Assembly (NCBI RefSeq): GCF_013409745.1
Contig: NZ_JACCBH010000001.1
Span: forward strand, 2,790,001-2,854,000
Length of the DNA: 64,000 nt
Direction of reading: 5' to 3'
From: Microbacterium pseudoresistens
GTDB taxonomy: Bacteria; Actinomycetota; Actinomycetes; Actinomycetales; Microbacteriaceae
Part shown: positions 8,976 to 18,794 of the stretch, piece after piece
How positions within the stretch are numbered: the first letter of the stretch is position 1
Layout of the letters: each line of letters begins with the position of its first letter
Position numbers and translations under genes: made by a program
Notes under the pieces: generated by a model
The model's input: only the letters and a program-made list of their open reading frames with translations
Databases searched by the model: none
What the model was told of the DNA's origin: nothing

Positions 8976-10283
8976 CGCGGGCGTCGCGAAACGGGCCTGC
9001 ACGGCATCGCCGTGCGCGGGCAGCAGTTCCGCCTCGGCCAGGGCGACGATCCCGTCTCGCACCGTCGCCAGCGCATCGTGATCATAGGAGATCACCTGCT
9101 GCGGGCGCAGGAATGTGTAAGCGCCGAGCCCCGGCGCGTACCGTGCCTGGCCTCCGGTCGGCAGCACGTGGTTGCTTCCGGCCATGTAGTCGCCCAGGCT
9201 CACCGGCGTCTGGTCGCCGACGAAGACGGCCCCCGCGCTCGTGAATCGCGACGCCGCATTCCTGGCGTCTTCGAGGTGCAGTTCGAGGTGCTCGGGGGCG
9301 TACGCGTTGCTGAACGCGACCGCGGTGTCGCGGTCGTCCACGAGCACGATCGCGGACTGCGGCCCGGCCAGCGCCGCGCCGACCCTGGCCGTGTGCGCCG
9401 TGCGCTCGGCGGCGTCCGCCACCGCGACGGCGACGCGGTCGGCGAGCCCCGGGGAGTCGGTGACGAGCACGGCCGAGGCCTGCTCGTCGTGCTCGGCCTG
9501 GCTGACGAGGTCGGCGGCGATGAGACGCGGATCCGCGTGGGCGTCGGCGACGACGAGGATTTCCGTCGCGCCCGCCTCGGAATCCGTGCCGACCACGCCC
9601 GCGACCACGCGCTTCGCCGAGGCCACGTAGTTGTTGCCGGGACCCGAGATGACATCCACGGGATCGAGCCCGATCGCGTCGACGCCGTACGCGAACGCCC
9701 CGATCGCCCCCGCGCCGCCGATCGCGTACACCTCGTCGATGCCGAGCAGCGCGGCAGCCGCGAGGATGGTCGGGTGCACGCGGCCGCCCGCGCTCTGCTG
9801 CGGCGGCGAGGCCAGCGCGATGCGCGTGACGCCGGCGACCTGCGCGGGCACGACGTTCATCACGACGCTCGACGCGAGCGGAGCCTTGCCCCCAGGGATG
9901 TAGACGCCGACGCGGCCGACCGGCTGCCAACGCTGCTCGATGCGCGCTCCCGGCCCGATCTCGGTGATCCTCGGCTCGGGAACCTGCGCGCCCGAGGCCC
10001 GGCGCACGCGCTCGATCGCCACTTCCAGCGCGGCGCGGACCTCGGGATCGACGGCGGCGAGGGCCTCATCGAGGTGCGCCGCCGGCACGCGGATGTCGTG
10101 CCCCGTCACCGCGTCGAAGCGCTCCGCCTGGTCGCGAAGCGCCTCCTCGCCGCGGTCGCGCACCGCGGCGACGATCTCCGTCGCCGCGGCCAGCGCTTCG
10201 GCACGGGCCGCGGCCGCGCGCGGAACGGCGGCCAGCATCTCGGCAGGCGTGAGCGAGCGCTCCCTCAGGTCGATGATCTGCAT
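8973..10283 (-). CDS. hisD: Histidinol dehydrogenase
   Basis: 436 residues, normal for the family. It performs the last two steps of histidine synthesis (histidinol to histidine, NAD and Zn dependent). Visible motifs include [19 protein letters not shown], the [12 protein letters not shown] loop, [13 protein letters not shown] with zinc and catalytic residues, and [12 protein letters not shown]. The start [13 protein letters not shown] at 10283 matches the family N-terminus; the longer open frame is discounted. The rest of the his operon is not downstream here. It follows the tetraspan gene by 8 bp and may be co-transcribed with it. Confidence 0.97.
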   Translation of the reverse strand: MQIIDLRERSLTPAEMLAAVPRAAAARAEALAAATEIVAAVRDRGEEALRDQAERFDAVTGHDIRVPAAHLDEALAAVDPEVRAALEVAIERVRRASGAQVPEPRITEIGPGARIEQRWQPVGRVGVYIPGGKAPLASSVVMNVVPAQVAGVTRIALASPPQQSAGGRVHPTILAAAALLGIDEVYAIGGAGAIGAFAYGVDAIGLDPVDVISGPGNNYVASAKRVVAGVVGTDSEAGATEILVVADAHADPRLIAADLVSQAEHDEQASAVLVTDSPGLADRVAVAVADAAERTAHTARVGAALAGPQSAIVLVDDRDTAVAFSNAYAPEHLELHLEDARNAASRFTSAGAVFVGDQTPVSLGDYMAGSNHVLPTGGQARYAPGLGAYTFLRPQQVISYDHDALATVRDGIVALAEAELLPAHGDAVQARFATPA

Positions 10284-10291
10284 CTGCGTGC

Positions 10292-11623
10292 TCAGCCTCG
10301 TGTCATGTTCGTCGTATCGTGCAGGTATCCGATCCGGCCGTCGTCGTGGCGGACGACATAGGCGCCGTCGCGATCCTCCAGCACGAGGGTCCACGCATCC
10401 GGACCGATCTCGTAGATCACCTCGCCCTTCTCGTCGTGCACCGGGCGGATCTCGGGCGCGAGCGCCCAGAACGGCTGTCCGGCGTCGGCGGGGCGGGCTT
10501 CCTGCACCGCATTCTCGTCGACGGCGATGTCGCCGAAGACCTCGGTGAGCGCGTCCGGGTGCGCCTCGGCGACACCGGACACCGCGGGCACCGGTTCAGG
10601 CGCCTCGAACCCGTCGACGTCCTCGGGCTCATCGACGTCTTCGGACTCGTCGACATGCTCTTCCGATGCCGCCTCGTCCTGCGGTTCGATGCGGTCGTCG
10701 TCCTCGCCGTCGGCGACCTCGGTACCGGTGATCTCTCTGCCGGTGATCTCCGTGCTGTCGCTCTGGGCGACGATCGGCTCGCCCGCGGCTTCTGCCGGGG
10801 CGATCGACGAGCCGCGCGCGTAGGCGGGTATGTACGAGTCGTCGAGACCGTCGATCTCGAGAACGCCGGATTCGCCGCCGGCGGCGTGCTCGAACGAGAA
10901 CCGCTGCGGGATGCCGGCATCGGCGACGTCATCGACCGCATCCGCATCGACGGCAGACACCGCATCCGCCGCGGGGCGCGGGCGGGCGACGACCGGACGC
11001 ACGGGGTCGGCGTAGCGATGCGCCAGCGACTCCTGACGTCCGTGGAAGTCCTCACGGATCACGGGCACGAGCGGGGCGAACACCGTGAGCACCACGAGGG
11101 CGAGCGAGAGCAGCAGCTCGACGCATGTCACCCAGGCGCCGAGGAACGACACGCCCATCACGGTGATGACGTGGATCTGCTGCCACAGCAGCACCGCCCA
11201 GCTCGCAGCCGCGACCGAGAAGGCGACGGAGGCGAACTGGTCGATGCCGAGAGAGCCGACCCGACGGATGCCGTCGGGCGAGAGCCGACGCAGCACGAGC
11301 AGGAAGACCGCGACGGTGCTGATGCCGATCGTGAGCAGCCACTGTCCGTCCAGGGCCCAGATCGACAGGCCGTCGCCCAGCGCCGAGCGGCCGACGGGGA
11401 AGAAGGAGAGCACGAAGGCCACGAGCCATACACCGCCGATGATCAGCTCACGCAGGGTGAATCCGGCGTAGCCCTCCTGCGGCACGACGTCGAAGAGGCC
11501 GTCGTCTGCGGCGAGGGCCTCGTCCGTCACAGGATCCGCGATCACCTCGCCGCTCACATCGATTCCGGCGGGATCGGCGCCTGCGCGCCCGTCCGCAGGC
11601 GCAGCGCTGTCGTGGCTGGTCAT
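10292..11623 (-). CDS. Tetraspan membrane protein with long acidic C-terminal region, unknown function
   Basis: 443 residues, not recognised as a named family. After about 45 hydrophilic residues come four hydrophobic segments (first LIIGGVWLVAFVLSFFP). A roughly 220-residue cytoplasmic-type tail rich in Asp and Glu follows, with short repeats such as EDVDEPEDVDGFE. It ends in a compact aromatic and charged segment (YEIGPDAWTLVLEDRDGAYVV) that looks like a small folded domain. The ATG at 11623 is preferred to the in-frame ATG at 11629 because AAAGG is six bases before it. A TAGGAT -10 lies about 50 nt upstream. hisD begins 8 bp after its stop. Confidence 0.75.
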   Translation of the reverse strand: MTSHDSAAPADGRAGADPAGIDVSGEVIADPVTDEALAADDGLFDVVPQEGYAGFTLRELIIGGVWLVAFVLSFFPVGRSALGDGLSIWALDGQWLLTIGISTVAVFLLVLRRLSPDGIRRVGSLGIDQFASVAFSVAAASWAVLLWQQIHVITVMGVSFLGAWVTCVELLLSLALVVLTVFAPLVPVIREDFHGRQESLAHRYADPVRPVVARPRPAADAVSAVDADAVDDVADAGIPQRFSFEHAAGGESGVLEIDGLDDSYIPAYARGSSIAPAEAAGEPIVAQSDSTEITGREITGTEVADGEDDDRIEPQDEAASEEHVDESEDVDEPEDVDGFEAPEPVPAVSGVAEAHPDALTEVFGDIAVDENAVQEARPADAGQPFWALAPEIRPVHDEKGEVIYEIGPDAWTLVLEDRDGAYVVRHDDGRIGYLHDTTNMTRG

Positions 11624-11753
11624 GAACATCCTTTCGTCGTCGTGCGCGACGTGGCGCCTCCAACGCGACCCGATCCTACCCGGGCCGCTCGACGTGACGC
11701 TGAACCGCCGTCGCCAGCGGTCACGGACGGCACCGGAATCCCGCTCGATGCGC

Positions 11754-14700
11754 TCAGCCGAGGCACTGCGGGCCGAGAAGCGACTTCAGGTCGCCGAACA
11801 GATCCGCCGTCACGGCGACCGGCATCGGCACCTCGAAGACCTTCGCCCGGTCGCCCCGGTGCATGCGCAGCGTGACCTCGGTGTCGCCGGAGTGACGGCG
11901 CAGCACCTCGGCGAGGTCTTCGATCACGCGTTCCGTCGCACGCTGCTCGGCGACGACGAGCGAGAGCGGGCCGTTGGCGTCGAACGAGCCGACATCCGGG
12001 ATGAACGCCGACTGCGCATGCAGGTTCAGCCCGTCGTCTCGGCGAGACACCCGGCCGCGCACGGCGAGGATGGCATCCTGCTGCAGGAGACTCTGGAACT
12101 CCAGGTAGGTCTTGCCCATGAACATGATGGTGACCTCGCCGTGGAAGTCCTCGACCGTGATCATGCCGTAGGGGTTGCCGCTGGCCTTCGCCACTCGGTG
12201 CTGCACGCTCGTGACGAGCCCGGCGACCGTCACCTGATCGCCGTCCTGCAGATCCTCCGACTCGAGGAGGTTGTTGATGGCGATCGACGCGTGCTTGGCG
12301 AGCGGCACCTCGAGGCCCGCCAGCGGATGATCCGAGACGTACAGCCCCAGCATCTCGCGCTCGAAGGCGAGCTTGTCCTTCTTGGTCCATTCCGGCCGAT
12401 CCGGCACCTGGGGCGGCGGCACCTCATCGGCCTCGTACAGGCTGTCGAAGTCGAACCCGATGGCTCCGGTGGCCTCGTTGCGCTTGATGCCGACCGCCGC
12501 CTCGACGGCATCTTCGTGGATCTCCACGAGGGCGCGACGGGTGTGCCCCATCGAGTCGAACGCGCCCGCCTTGATGAGCGATTCCACGGTGCGCTTGTTG
12601 GCGACGTGCAGCGGCACGCGGCTCAAGAACTCGTGGAAGGAGCCGAAGGCCTCGCCCTCGCGTGCCGCGACGATGCCGTCGACGACGTTGGTGCCGACGT
12701 TGCGGACGGCACCCAGGCCGAAGCGGATGTCCTCCCCGACGGCCGCGAAGAAGTTGATCGACTCGCCGACATCGGGCGGCAGCACCTTGATCCCCATCCG
12801 GCGGCACTCGTTGAGATACAGCGCCATCTTGTCCTTGGAGTCGCCAACGCTGGTCAGCAGCGCGGCCATGTACTCCGCGGGGTAATGCGCCTTGAGGTAG
12901 GCCGTCCAGTACGACACGACGCCGTAGGCGGCGGAATGGGCTTTGTTGAAGGCGTAGTCCGAGAAGGGCAGCAAGATGTCCCAGAGCGCCTTGACGGCGC
13001 CCTCGCCGAATCCGCGCTCCTTCATGCCGCCGGAGAAGCCCTCGTACTGCTTGTCGAGCTCGGACTTCTTCTTCTTGCCCATCGCGCGGCGCAGGATATC
13101 GGCCTGTCCGAGGCTGAACCCGGCCACCTTCTGCGCGATCGCCATCACCTGCTCCTGGTAGATGATCAGGCCGTACGACTCTTCGAGGATGTCTTTGAGC
13201 GGCTCCTCCAGTTCAGGATGGATCGGCGTGATCGGCTGCAGGCCGTTCTTGCGCAGCGCGTAGTTCGTGTGCGAGTTGGCGCCCATCGGGCCAGGTCGGT
13301 ACAGGGCGATGAGCGCCGAGATGTCGCCGAAGTTGTCGGGCTTCATCAAGCGCATGAGCGAGCGCATCGGTCCGCCGTCGAGCTGGAACACCCCGAGCGA
13401 CTCTCCGCGCGAGAGCAGGTCGTACGAGGGCCGGTCATCGAGGGCGAGATGCTCCAGATCGAGTTCTTCACCCCGGTTCATGCGGATGTTGTCGAGCGCA
13501 TCCGAGATGATCGTGAGGTTGCGCAGTCCCAGGAAGTCCATCTTGATCAGCCCGAGCGTCTCGCACGACGGGTAGTCGAACTGCGTGACGATCTGGCCGT
13601 CCTGCTCGCGACGCATGATCGGGATGATGTCGAGCAGCGGCTCGGACGACATGATCACCCCCGCGGCGTGCACGCCCCACTGGCGTTTGAGGCCCTCCAG
13701 CCCCAGGGCGCGATCGAAGACCGTCTTCGCCTCGGGATCGGTCTCGATGAGAGTGCGGAACTCGCTGGCCTCCTTGTAGCGCGGGTGCGCCGAGTCGAAC
13801 ATGCCGTCCAGCGGCATGTCCTTGCCCATGACGGGCGGCGGCATGGCCTTGGTCAGCCGCTCCCCCATGCTGAACGGGAAGCCGAGTACGCGCCCGGCGT
13901 CCTTCAGCGCCTGCTTGGACTTGATCGTGCCGTAGGTGACGATCTGCGCGACGCGCTCCGAGCCGTACTTCTCGGTGACGTACTCGATCACCTCGCCGCG
14001 GCGCCGGTCGTCGAAGTCGACGTCGAAGTCGGGCATCGAGACGCGATCCGGGTTGAGGAACCGCTCGAAGATGAGCCCGTGCTCGATCGGATCGAGGTCG
14101 GTGATCTTCATCGCGTAAGCGACCATCGAGCCGGCGCCCGAGCCGCGGCCAGGACCGACGCGGATGCCGTTGTCCTTGGCCCAGTTGATGAAGTCGGCGA
14201 CGACGAGGAAGTACCCCGGGAACCCCATCTGCAGGATGATCCCGGTCTCGTACTCGGCCCGCTTGCGCACCGCATCCGGGATCCCGTTCGGATAGCGATA
14301 GTGGAGCCCGAGCTCGACCTCCTTGACGAGCCAGCTGTCCTCGGTCTCGCCGTCGGGCACGGGGAAGCGCGGCATGTAGTTCGCGGCGGTGTCGAACTCG
14401 ACCTCGCATCGCTCGGCGATCAACAGGGTGTTGTCGCACGCCTCGGGATGATCGCGGAAGAGCTGGCGCATCTCCTGCGCCGTCTTGATGTAGTAGCCGT
14501 CGCCGTCGAACTTGAACCGGTTGGGATCGTCCATCGTCGATCCGGACTGCACGCACAGCAGCGCCGCGTGCGCATCGGCCTCGTGCTGGTGCGTGTAGTG
14601 CGAGTCGTTCGTGGCGACGAGCGGGATGTCGAGATCTTTCGCCAGCCGGAGCAGATCGCTCACCACCCGGCGCTCGATGGACAGGCCGTGATCCATGATC

Positions 14701-15269
14701 TCGGCGAAGTAGTTCTCCTTGCCGAAGATGTCCTGGAACTCCGCCGCCGCGGCTCGTGCCGCGTCGTACTGCCCGAGCCGCAGGCGCGTCTGCACCTCGC
14801 CGGAGGGGCATCCGGTCGTGGCGATGAGCCCCTTGCCGTACGTCTGCAGCAGCTCGCGGTCCATGCGCGGCTTGAAGTAGTAGCCCTCCATGCTCGACAG
14901 CGAGCTGAGGCGGAAAAGGTTGTGCATCCCCGCGGTGCTCTGGCTCCACATCGTCATGTGGGTGTAGGCACCGGACCCGGAGACGTCGTCGCTCTTCTGA
15001 TCGGGCGACCCCCAGGCGACGCGGGACTTGTCGCTGCGGTGCGTCCCCGGTGTCACGTATGCCTCGAGGCCGATGATGGGCTTCACGCCCGCCGCCTTCG
15101 CCGCGTTGTAGAACTCGAACGCCGCGAAGGTGTTGCCGTGGTCGGTGACGGCGATGGCGGGCATCTCGTAGTCGGCCGCGGCTTGGGTCATCGCGGCGAT
15201 CTTGGCGGCGCCGTCGAGCATCGAGTACTCGCTGTGCACGTGCAGGTGGACGAAGGAGTCTGACGCCAT
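11754..15269 (-). CDS. dnaE: DNA polymerase III alpha subunit, replicative
   Basis: 1171 residues, the standard DnaE1 length. It opens with the PHP domain (FVHLHVHSEYSMLDG), has the palm loop GRGSGAGSMVAYAM and the catalytic carboxylates MPDFDVDFDD. The finger and beta-clamp-binding regions and a C-terminal OB fold (VTVAGLVTSVQHRVA) follow. This is the replicative polymerase; the second alpha subunit at 57,407 is the error-prone DnaE2. TAGACT lies 6 nt before the ATG, so it is probably leaderless. The following gene on the minus strand starts 130 bp after its stop. Confidence 0.98.
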   Translation of the reverse strand: MASDSFVHLHVHSEYSMLDGAAKIAAMTQAAADYEMPAIAVTDHGNTFAAFEFYNAAKAAGVKPIIGLEAYVTPGTHRSDKSRVAWGSPDQKSDDVSGSGAYTHMTMWSQSTAGMHNLFRLSSLSSMEGYYFKPRMDRELLQTYGKGLIATTGCPSGEVQTRLRLGQYDAARAAAAEFQDIFGKENYFAEIMDHGLSIERRVVSDLLRLAKDLDIPLVATNDSHYTHQHEADAHAALLCVQSGSTMDDPNRFKFDGDGYYIKTAQEMRQLFRDHPEACDNTLLIAERCEVEFDTAANYMPRFPVPDGETEDSWLVKEVELGLHYRYPNGIPDAVRKRAEYETGIILQMGFPGYFLVVADFINWAKDNGIRVGPGRGSGAGSMVAYAMKITDLDPIEHGLIFERFLNPDRVSMPDFDVDFDDRRRGEVIEYVTEKYGSERVAQIVTYGTIKSKQALKDAGRVLGFPFSMGERLTKAMPPPVMGKDMPLDGMFDSAHPRYKEASEFRTLIETDPEAKTVFDRALGLEGLKRQWGVHAAGVIMSSEPLLDIIPIMRREQDGQIVTQFDYPSCETLGLIKMDFLGLRNLTIISDALDNIRMNRGEELDLEHLALDDRPSYDLLSRGESLGVFQLDGGPMRSLMRLMKPDNFGDISALIALYRPGPMGANSHTNYALRKNGLQPITPIHPELEEPLKDILEESYGLIIYQEQVMAIAQKVAGFSLGQADILRRAMGKKKKSELDKQYEGFSGGMKERGFGEGAVKALWDILLPFSDYAFNKAHSAAYGVVSYWTAYLKAHYPAEYMAALLTSVGDSKDKMALYLNECRRMGIKVLPPDVGESINFFAAVGEDIRFGLGAVRNVGTNVVDGIVAAREGEAFGSFHEFLSRVPLHVANKRTVESLIKAGAFDSMGHTRRALVEIHEDAVEAAVGIKRNEATGAIGFDFDSLYEADEVPPPQVPDRPEWTKKDKLAFEREMLGLYVSDHPLAGLEVPLAKHASIAINNLLESEDLQDGDQVTVAGLVTSVQHRVAKASGNPYGMITVEDFHGEVTIMFMGKTYLEFQSLLQQDAILAVRGRVSRRDDGLNLHAQSAFIPDVGSFDANGPLSLVVAEQRATERVIEDLAEVLRRHSGDTEVTLRMHRGDRAKVFEVPMPVAVTADLFGDLKSLLGPQCLG

Positions 15270-15275
15270 GCCCCG

Positions 15276-15281
15276 AGTCTA
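15276..15281 (-). promoter_or_regulatory. -10 hexamer (TAGACT) of dnaE, leaderless arrangement
   Basis: TAGACT on the minus strand is 6 nt from the dnaE ATG. It lies in the 15-bp gap after the deacetylase stop, so dnaE has its own start point. Confidence 0.5.
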
Positions 15282-15284
15282 CGT

Positions 15285-16205
15285 TCACGCCTCCGACACG
15301 GGCTCGACGACGTGCATGAAATGGAAGCCGTGCACGCGCAGCGAAGCCACAGCCGGGAGCGCCCCCTCGGCGGTGCTGCCCTGGGGCTGGTTCATGTGCG
15401 CGAGGATGATGCCGCGGTCGGCCACCCGACCGAATTCGCTGCGCACGACATCGGCCGAGTACGTGGCTCCGCCGTCGCCGTTCACCGAGAAGCCGACAGG
15501 AGTCTCGCCGAGGTCGTGCACGATCTGCACGGCGACGTCGTCGTAGTGCGCGGTGCCTGCGCGGAACAGCGTCGGCGGGGTTCCCACGAGCTCGGTGAGC
15601 ACGACGTGGTTGCCCCAGACCTCGGCCACGGCCTCGGCCACGGATGCCGTACCGGGAATGCCGTAGGCGCTCGCGCCGATGACCGAGAGCGGAACGTGGC
15701 GGGTGCCGTGGTTTCCGAGCAGGAACAGCGGATCGGCGGCCAGCTCCGCGGCGAGGGCGGCATTGGCCTCGATCCACCGCGCGTTGAGGAACAGCGTCGC
15801 CGGGGTGCGCGTGGCCCGCAACCCGTCGATCAGCTTGTGGTCGATGTCGGATCCGCCGCGTCCGCCGCACGCATCGAAGGTGAGCGCGATGCGCGGTCCG
15901 AGCGATGCATCCGTCGAGGCCGCCAGCTGTGTCGTGATCCCCGGAAGATCCATGCCCCACGCCGTCGGGACGGCGCCGATGAAGCGCTCTGCGACCGCGT
16001 CCGGGTCGGGCACGTAGTGCGGCGGCGGGGGTAGCGGCGCGGCGTGCGCCGTCGGATGCGGTGTGTGATGCAGAGCTTCGGAGGGCCCCGGTGTCGACGA
16101 TTGCGGCCCGCGCGGCGCGGCCGCGCATCCCGTGATCCCGACGGCGAGCAGGCCGAGCAGAGCCGTGCGTCTGTCGATGCCCCTCATCGTCGCGATGCCC
16201 CTCAT
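15285..16205 (-). CDS. Lipoprotein polysaccharide deacetylase (NodB-like)
   Basis: 306 residues from the first ATG. The N-terminus is a lipoprotein signal ending AVGITGCAAAP. After a proline-rich linker comes a NodB homology domain: ALTFDACGGRGGSD supplies the catalytic-base Asp and metal Asp in the TFDACGG variant, GNHGTRHVPLS provides the HxxxH metal pair, and the C-terminal HMNQPQGST region is the MT5-like motif. Such enzymes remove N-acetyl groups from cell-surface glycans, often peptidoglycan. Two start codons 18 bp apart are created by a tandem duplication; the upstream one has GGGAGG at good spacing and is used here. It ends 15 bp before dnaE. Confidence 0.85.
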   Translation of the reverse strand: MRGIATMRGIDRRTALLGLLAVGITGCAAAPRGPQSSTPGPSEALHHTPHPTAHAAPLPPPPHYVPDPDAVAERFIGAVPTAWGMDLPGITTQLAASTDASLGPRIALTFDACGGRGGSDIDHKLIDGLRATRTPATLFLNARWIEANAALAAELAADPLFLLGNHGTRHVPLSVIGASAYGIPGTASVAEAVAEVWGNHVVLTELVGTPPTLFRAGTAHYDDVAVQIVHDLGETPVGFSVNGDGGATYSADVVRSEFGRVADRGIILAHMNQPQGSTAEGALPAVASLRVHGFHFMHVVEPVSEA

Positions 16206-16211
16206 CGTCGC
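16176..16211 (-). repeat. 18-bp perfect tandem duplication spanning the deacetylase start codon
   Basis: The unit GCGACGATGAGGGGCATC occurs twice back to back on the minus strand. Each copy carries an ATG, so the protein can start MRGIATMRGID or MRGID. Only the first ATG keeps the GGGAGG ribosome site at normal distance. Confidence 0.9.
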
Positions 16212-16316
16212 CTCCCCGTCTGACCCTATCTCCCTGCGGGGCGCACGGACGCCTCGCCCCCAGCCCCTCGTTCGCGAATGGGCGACCGGAACGAGATCGA
16301 GGGCGCGTACGGACGC

Positions 16317-17243
16317 TCAGTCCGCGCGGAGGAGCTCCAGTGCCCGGGCGAAATCCTCCGGGTAGGGCGACTCGAACGAGACCCGCTCGCCGGTCGCCGG
16401 ATGCGCGAACGCCAAGCGGTGCGCATGCAGCCACTGCCGGGTCAGCCCCAGACGGGCGGCCATCGTCGGGTCGGCGCCGTAGAGCGGGTCGCCCACGCAC
16501 GGATGGCGGTGCGCCGCCATGTGCACCCGGATCTGGTGCGTGCGCCCCGTCTCGAGGTGGATCTCCAGCAGCGAGGCCCCGGGGAACGCCTCGAGCGTCT
16601 CGTAGTGCGTCACCGACGGTTTGCCGTCGGGGGTGACCGCGAACTTCCAGGAATGGCTCGGATGCCTCCCGATCGGCGCGTCGATCGTGCCGGCGAGCGG
16701 GTCGGGATGGCCCTGCACGACGGCGTGATAGATCTTGTCGACCGTGCGATCCTTGAACGCGCGCTTGAGAACCGTGTACGCGTGCTCGGTCTTCGCGACC
16801 ACCATGAGTCCGCTCGTGCCGACATCGAGCCGATGCACGACGCCCTGCCGCTCGGGAGCTCCGCTCGTCGCGATGCGAAAGCCTGCTGCGGCGAGGGCGC
16901 CGACCACGGTCGGCCCATCCCAGCCCACCGAGGGGTGGGCGGCCACACCGGTGGGCTTGTCGACCACGACGATGTCGGCGTCATCGTGCACGATGCCCAG
17001 CGCGGGCACGGCGATCGGCTCGATCCGCGGAGCCTGCCGCGGTTCCCAGCTCACCTCGAGCCATCCGCCGCCACGGAGACGATCGGACTTGCCGACCGTC
17101 GCGCCGTCGACGACGACACCGCCGGCGGCCGCCACGTCGGCGGCGAAGGTTCGCGAGAATCCGAGCATCTTCGCCAGGGCCGCGTCGACACGGGTGCCGT
17201 CGAGCCCGTCGGGCACGGGAAGAGAGCGGTGCTCCACCGTCAC
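16317..17243 (-). CDS. rluD: RluD-family 23S rRNA pseudouridine synthase
   Basis: 308 residues. An N-terminal S4-type segment ([17 protein letters not shown]) precedes the catalytic domain. That domain has [14 protein letters not shown] and [18 protein letters not shown], in which the Asp of HRLD is the nucleophile of the RluA/RluD superfamily, and the [13 protein letters not shown] segment. The exact uridine target is inferred from the lspA neighbourhood, where RluD is usual. Its ATG overlaps the lspA stop by 4 bp (ATGA), so the two genes are translationally coupled. Confidence 0.93.
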   Translation of the reverse strand: MTVEHRSLPVPDGLDGTRVDAALAKMLGFSRTFAADVAAAGGVVVDGATVGKSDRLRGGGWLEVSWEPRQAPRIEPIAVPALGIVHDDADIVVVDKPTGVAAHPSVGWDGPTVVGALAAAGFRIATSGAPERQGVVHRLDVGTSGLMVVAKTEHAYTVLKRAFKDRTVDKIYHAVVQGHPDPLAGTIDAPIGRHPSHSWKFAVTPDGKPSVTHYETLEAFPGASLLEIHLETGRTHQIRVHMAAHRHPCVGDPLYGADPTMAARLGLTRQWLHAHRLAFAHPATGERVSFESPYPEDFARALELLRAD

Positions 17244-17779
17244 TCGCCGTCGTGTTCCTGCGGCACCGCACGCTCACGTGTACCGTCCAGTCCGATGCCG
17301 AGCACGACGAGCAGGGCGACCGAGATCATCCCGGTGACGATGAAGATGTCGGCCACGTTGAAGATCGCGGGCATCATCCACGGCATCGAGATCATGTCGA
17401 CGACGTGTCCGACAGCGAAGCCGGGCTCACGGAAGAGCCGGTCGCTCAGGTTGCCCAGCACACCGCCGAGCAGACAGCCGAGCACGACCGCCCAGAGCCG
17501 GGCGCGAACCGCGAACGTCTTCCACACGATCACGGCGGCCACCACGGCCAGGGCGATCGTGAACAGCCATGTGACCCCGGATCCCAGCGAGAACGCGGCA
17601 CCGGAGTTTCGCACGTAGTACAGCTGCAGGAACTCGCCCCAGACGGGAACGACCTTCTCCCGCGGCAGGTTCTCGATCGTGAGGTGCTTCACGAACTGAT
17701 CGGCGGCCAGCACGACCACGGCGAGAATCGCCACGATCGCGCCGGCCGCCGACCCGTGAAGAGGACGACGTCCCGGCAA
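17240..17779 (-). CDS. lspA: Lipoprotein signal peptidase II
   Basis: 179 residues with four membrane helices. The catalytic dyad regions are present: GNLSDRLFR and [11 protein letters not shown] each carry one Asp, and [11 protein letters not shown] is the conserved loop before them. It cleaves prolipoprotein signal peptides after lipidation; likely local clients are CtaC and the deacetylase. The start is a TTG (TTG CCG GGA CGT) with AGGA seven bases upstream. It lies 9 bp after wag31 and overlaps rluD by 4 bp. Confidence 0.95.
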   Translation of the reverse strand: MPGRRPLHGSAAGAIVAILAVVVLAADQFVKHLTIENLPREKVVPVWGEFLQLYYVRNSGAAFSLGSGVTWLFTIALAVVAAVIVWKTFAVRARLWAVVLGCLLGGVLGNLSDRLFREPGFAVGHVVDMISMPWMMPAIFNVADIFIVTGMISVALLVVLGIGLDGTRERAVPQEHDGE

Positions 17780-17788
17780 CGGGGAGTC

Positions 17789-18376
17789 CTATCGTCCGAA
17801 CGAAGACACCGGGTTGTCCGATGCGTCCGACGGCCCCGCCTGCGAATCGAGGTCGCGGAGCTGACCCTCGATGTAGGTGCGCAGCTGCGCACGGTACGAG
17901 CGCTCGAAGTCGTGCAACTCGGTGATCCGGCTCTCGAGCACATTGCGCTCGCGCTCGAGGCGGCTCGTCTGCTCGCGCTGCTTGACCTCGGCGTCGGACA
18001 GGATCTTCGCCGCCTGCGACTTCGCATCGGCGATGAGTTGGTCGCGCTGCGTCTTGCCCTCGGCGATGTGCTCGTCGTGCAGGCGCTGGGCGAGCTCGAT
18101 GATTCCCGCGGTCGCGGTCGATCCCAGTCCTTCGGAGCCGGCGACAGGAGTCGCCGCCGGTGCGGCGGCAGCAGGAGCGGGTGTCGCCGCAGGGGCGCGC
18201 TCGCCGGACTCGTAGGCGGCCAGCTTGGCCTTCAGCTCGGCGTTCTCGTCGAGGGCCTTGCGCCACTCGATGACGATCTCGTCCAGGAAGTCGTCGACCT
18301 CGTCGGGGTCGAAGCCGTCCTTGAAACGGACGTGCTGGAATTGCTTGGTGACGACGTCATCCGGCGTCAATGCCAT
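17789..18376 (-). CDS. wag31: DivIVA-family polar growth protein
   Basis: 195 residues. The N-terminal lipid-binding crossed loop is recognisable (LTPDDVVTKQFQHVRFKDG then FDPDEVDDFLDEI), followed by a coiled coil, an Ala/Pro linker (about residues 55-80) and a second long coiled coil. DivIVA/Wag31 marks poles and septa at negative membrane curvature and directs tip growth in actinobacteria. The start has GAGGAG upstream. It closes the dcw cluster as in M. tuberculosis (Rv2145c), followed by lspA and rluD. Confidence 0.96.
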   Translation of the reverse strand: MALTPDDVVTKQFQHVRFKDGFDPDEVDDFLDEIVIEWRKALDENAELKAKLAAYESGERAPAATPAPAAAAPAATPVAGSEGLGSTATAGIIELAQRLHDEHIAEGKTQRDQLIADAKSQAAKILSDAEVKQREQTSRLERERNVLESRITELHDFERSYRAQLRTYIEGQLRDLDSQAGPSDASDNPVSSFGR

Positions 18377-18494
18377 GGGTGGCTCCTCTTTCCTCGGCGG
18401 CCAGGTGGACGTTGAGCATGTGCCGCGGCCCGCACTTCATGACGAGCATAGTCTCCCCGTCGGAGTCGTGCGATGGCGTGCGTTCAGGTGGCAG

Positions 18495-18791
18495 TCAGAT
18501 GAAGGATCGCGTGATCGACATCAGGATGAGCACGACGAGCATCGTCAGCGCGAACCCGAGATCGAGCGCAACCGGTCCGAGCCTCAGCGGAGGGATGAGG
18601 CGTCGGAACAGCTTGATCGGCGGATCGGTGACGGTGTACACGATCTCCGCCGCTGCCAGCCCCACTCCCCGTGGTCGCCATCCCCTGTTGAACAGGGGGA
18701 TGTATTCGAGCACAAGACGCACGAAGAGCAGGAGGAAGTACAGCAGGAGCAGGAGATTGAGGATCGCTGCGATCAGCGAGACCGGTGACAC
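18495..18791 (-). CDS. YggT family membrane protein
   Basis: 98 residues, GTG start. Two hydrophobic segments (the first LIAAILNLLLLLYFLLLFVR, the second near residue 75) flank the conserved loop with NRGWRPRGVG and TVTDPPIKLFRRLIPP. YggT proteins are small membrane proteins associated with division and osmotic adaptation. It lies 3 bp after sepF, and the order sepF-yggT-wag31 is the conserved actinobacterial one (Rv2147c-Rv2145c). Confidence 0.93.
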   Translation of the reverse strand: MSPVSLIAAILNLLLLLYFLLLFVRLVLEYIPLFNRGWRPRGVGLAAAEIVYTVTDPPIKLFRRLIPPLRLGPVALDLGFALTMLVVLILMSITRSFI

Positions 18792-18794
18792 CTG

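Noticed and set aside
11622-15263. A 1213-codon open frame antisense to dnaE
   Set aside because: Composition is typical of reverse-complement reading of a high-GC gene; dnaE is certain.
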